This document shows positions 62,831 to 64,000 of a stretch of DNA of 64,000 nucleotides, piece by piece. A model generated the notes under the pieces. It was not told the DNA's origin. It saw only the letters and a program-made list of their open reading frames with translations, and ran no database searches. The stretch's first letter is position 1. Each line of letters opens with the position of its first letter. Position numbers and translations under genes: made by a program. This DNA comes from Sphingobacteriales bacterium (GTDB taxonomy: Bacteria > Bacteroidota > Bacteroidia > Chitinophagales > UBA2359): positions 3,038,001 through 3,102,000 of the forward strand of contig CP064999.1 in NCBI GenBank assembly GCA_016700115.1. Reading direction: 5' to 3'.

Positions 62831-64000
62831 CTACAATTTTTTGATATATTCCATAACAACCTGTCTGATATCATTTCTGAAATCAGTTTTGTCATTCGGA
62901 TCGGGTTTATGTATCTTAATAATTTCGGGATTATCGGGTTTCAAAAATTGTAGGTTAGTTTCAACACCGGTAAGCAGAAAATCAGGCAAAACAACAAAAT
63001 AAACCTTGTCGGGATTAATAGGTTGGTTGCTGACAAAAAACTGATTATTGGCATCGGGTATAATATCTGCCCATTGCAGATAACCACCTTTTGTTTTATT
63101 TTTTAAACCTGCTTGTAAAACTTTATCCAAAAGACTGCCTTTCATCTCTACGCCAACAGTATAACCTCCAAATGGCAGAGTACGCAAAATGTCGAATTGA
63201 GTAATGTCCCCACTCAATTGATCGTCAACCCGAATTGACCCACTGTTAAGCAAAGCACATTCAGCATAGGGATATGCGGCCTTCATAGATTTTGCTATCA
63301 ATTGCCCAAGATTGCTGGGTTTGTGCCTGACGGTACTCTCTCTTCCATCCCAGGGATTGGCAGGATCTATATGAATCAGCACTTCACTCATGTTAAATCC
63401 CATTTGTGAAAAACTGCTATTGGCAATATCATTCCATTTCTGAGCAGTTTCAACCATATCAGGGTCATCCGTAATCTTATCGTTTATTGGTACAAGGTTG
63501 GAAATGATGTTAGTTTTATTAGTGTTTTTGTTGATAATCAACCGGTGTACATAAACTGTTTTTACATTTGCATCTGCTTTTGCCACTATGCTCTCGCCGA
63601 CTTTATAATACATATTGTCGTGGTCATGTCCTCCCATTAACAATTTAATATCGGGTAAATGGGCAGCCAGTTTTTTATCATCATCCACATCTAAATGTGT
63701 CAGCGCAACTATAATATCCGATTTGCTTTTAAGTTCTTTGACTGCTTTTTCTGCCGATTCAAACACATCTGAATACTCAACATAATCGGTCTTTGTATAT
63801 GGTAAAGTAACTCCCAATAAGCCTACTTTGGCAGAAGTTCCATCAGCATCTTTCACCTCTAACACTACAGTCTCAGGAAACCGCTCTTCGGTTCCATTAC
63901 TAACTTTTGCAAAAGGCATAGTGTAATCTCCCCGTTTATGCCAAACATTAGAAGAAACCCACCCGAATTTGGATTCATTTAACCGGCTTTGAAGTTCATG
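62831..64000 (-). CDS. 5'-nucleotidase / metallophosphatase family protein (5' end cut by window edge)
   Basis: The frame is open to the right edge; residues before MPFAKVSNG read HELQSRLNESKFGWVSSNVW, so the internal ATG at 63919 is not the start and the window cuts inside the GNHE metal-binding motif. The metallophosphatase part includes LLMGGHDHDNMYY, and the C-terminal 5'-nucleotidase domain has GQLIAKSMKAAYPYAECALLNSGSIRVD and RTLPFGGYTVGVEM. It is normally secreted, hydrolysing extracellular nucleotides. The signal peptide lies outside the window. Confidence 0.88.
   Translation of the reverse strand, partial: HELQSRLNESKFGWVSSNVWHKRGDYTMPFAKVSNGTEERFPETVVLEVKDADGTSAKVGLLGVTLPYTKTDYVEYSDVFESAEKAVKELKSKSDIIVALTHLDVDDDKKLAAHLPDIKLLMGGHDHDNMYYKVGESIVAKADANVKTVYVHRLIINKNTNKTNIISNLVPINDKITDDPDMVETAQKWNDIANSSFSQMGFNMSEVLIHIDPANPWDGRESTVRHKPSNLGQLIAKSMKAAYPYAECALLNSGSIRVDDQLSGDITQFDILRTLPFGGYTVGVEMKGSLLDKVLQAGLKNKTKGGYLQWADIIPDANNQFFVSNQPINPDKVYFVVLPDFLLTGVETNLQFLKPDNPEIIKIHKPDPNDKTDFRNDIRQVVMEYIKKL

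Overview
The window looks like chromosomal DNA of a Bacteroidota bacterium, probably Saprospiria- or Chitinophagia-like. It is AT-rich, starts are rarely preceded by a Shine-Dalgarno sequence, and several genes have TAnnTTTG promoter boxes. It also carries a TonB-dependent receptor with a carboxypeptidase-regulatory N-terminus, very large secreted multidomain proteins, and the gene order pheT / coiled-coil gene / zapA / rny that I associate with this phylum. The species cannot be named from sequence alone.

Layout. 1-2.7 kb: the 3'-truncated end of an MFS transporter gene, then a 1.49-kb IS4-family element (copy 1) with target duplications. 3.0-5.5 kb: dnaB and hemF diverge from a gene-free AT-rich region holding four perfect DnaA boxes, a good oriC candidate. 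5.5-15.8 kb: metabolic and housekeeping genes (hemF, pyruvate dehydrogenase E1 alpha, a TPR protein, ribH, an SDR, a CDF metal transporter, thrC, a secreted sugar dehydrogenase, a DMT exporter, DUF1801 and DUF2200 genes). 15.95-16.94 kb: two near-identical inverted-repeat-bounded (MITE-like) elements flank a 19-unit, 21-bp tandem repeat that reads as a perfect coiled-coil heptad. The whole unit is bounded by a 7-bp direct repeat and looks like one composite insertion. 17-25.5 kb: rarA, small secreted or lipoprotein genes (one with two Kazal domains), an isochorismatase-like hydrolase, an acyl-CoA dehydrogenase, a methyltransferase, a gene-poor 1.2-kb stretch, then tRNA-Pro and tRNA-Thr. 25.5-31.2 kb: a secreted lysyl-oxidase-like protein with intact catalytic residues and a TonB-dependent receptor. 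31.4-36.9 kb: a P-loop/DRTGG protein, three small stress-type genes, tRNA-His and tandem Ca2+/Na+ antiporters. 37-43.8 kb: rny, zapA, a ZapB-like gene and pheT, with IS copy 2 inserted between the last two. 43.9-51.4 kb: a glycosyltransferase overlapping an unusual carboxypeptidase-regulatory-domain/sigma-70 fusion, a secreted PKD/glycosidase-like protein, a cysteine/cystathionine synthase and MoxR. 51.5-64 kb: a GC-richer gene, a degenerate 21-bp repeat field, an LptF/G permease, a hybrid histidine kinase with its response regulator, a Ca2+ P-type ATPase coupled to a fatty acid desaturase, and a 5'-nucleotidase cut by the window edge.

Most interesting: the composite MITE/heptad-repeat unit and two further degenerate loci with the same 21-bp period; the sigma-factor fusion; the candidate oriC; and the bacterial lysyl oxidase. 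The two IS copies differ almost only by single-base indels, which may be an assembly artefact rather than real decay.
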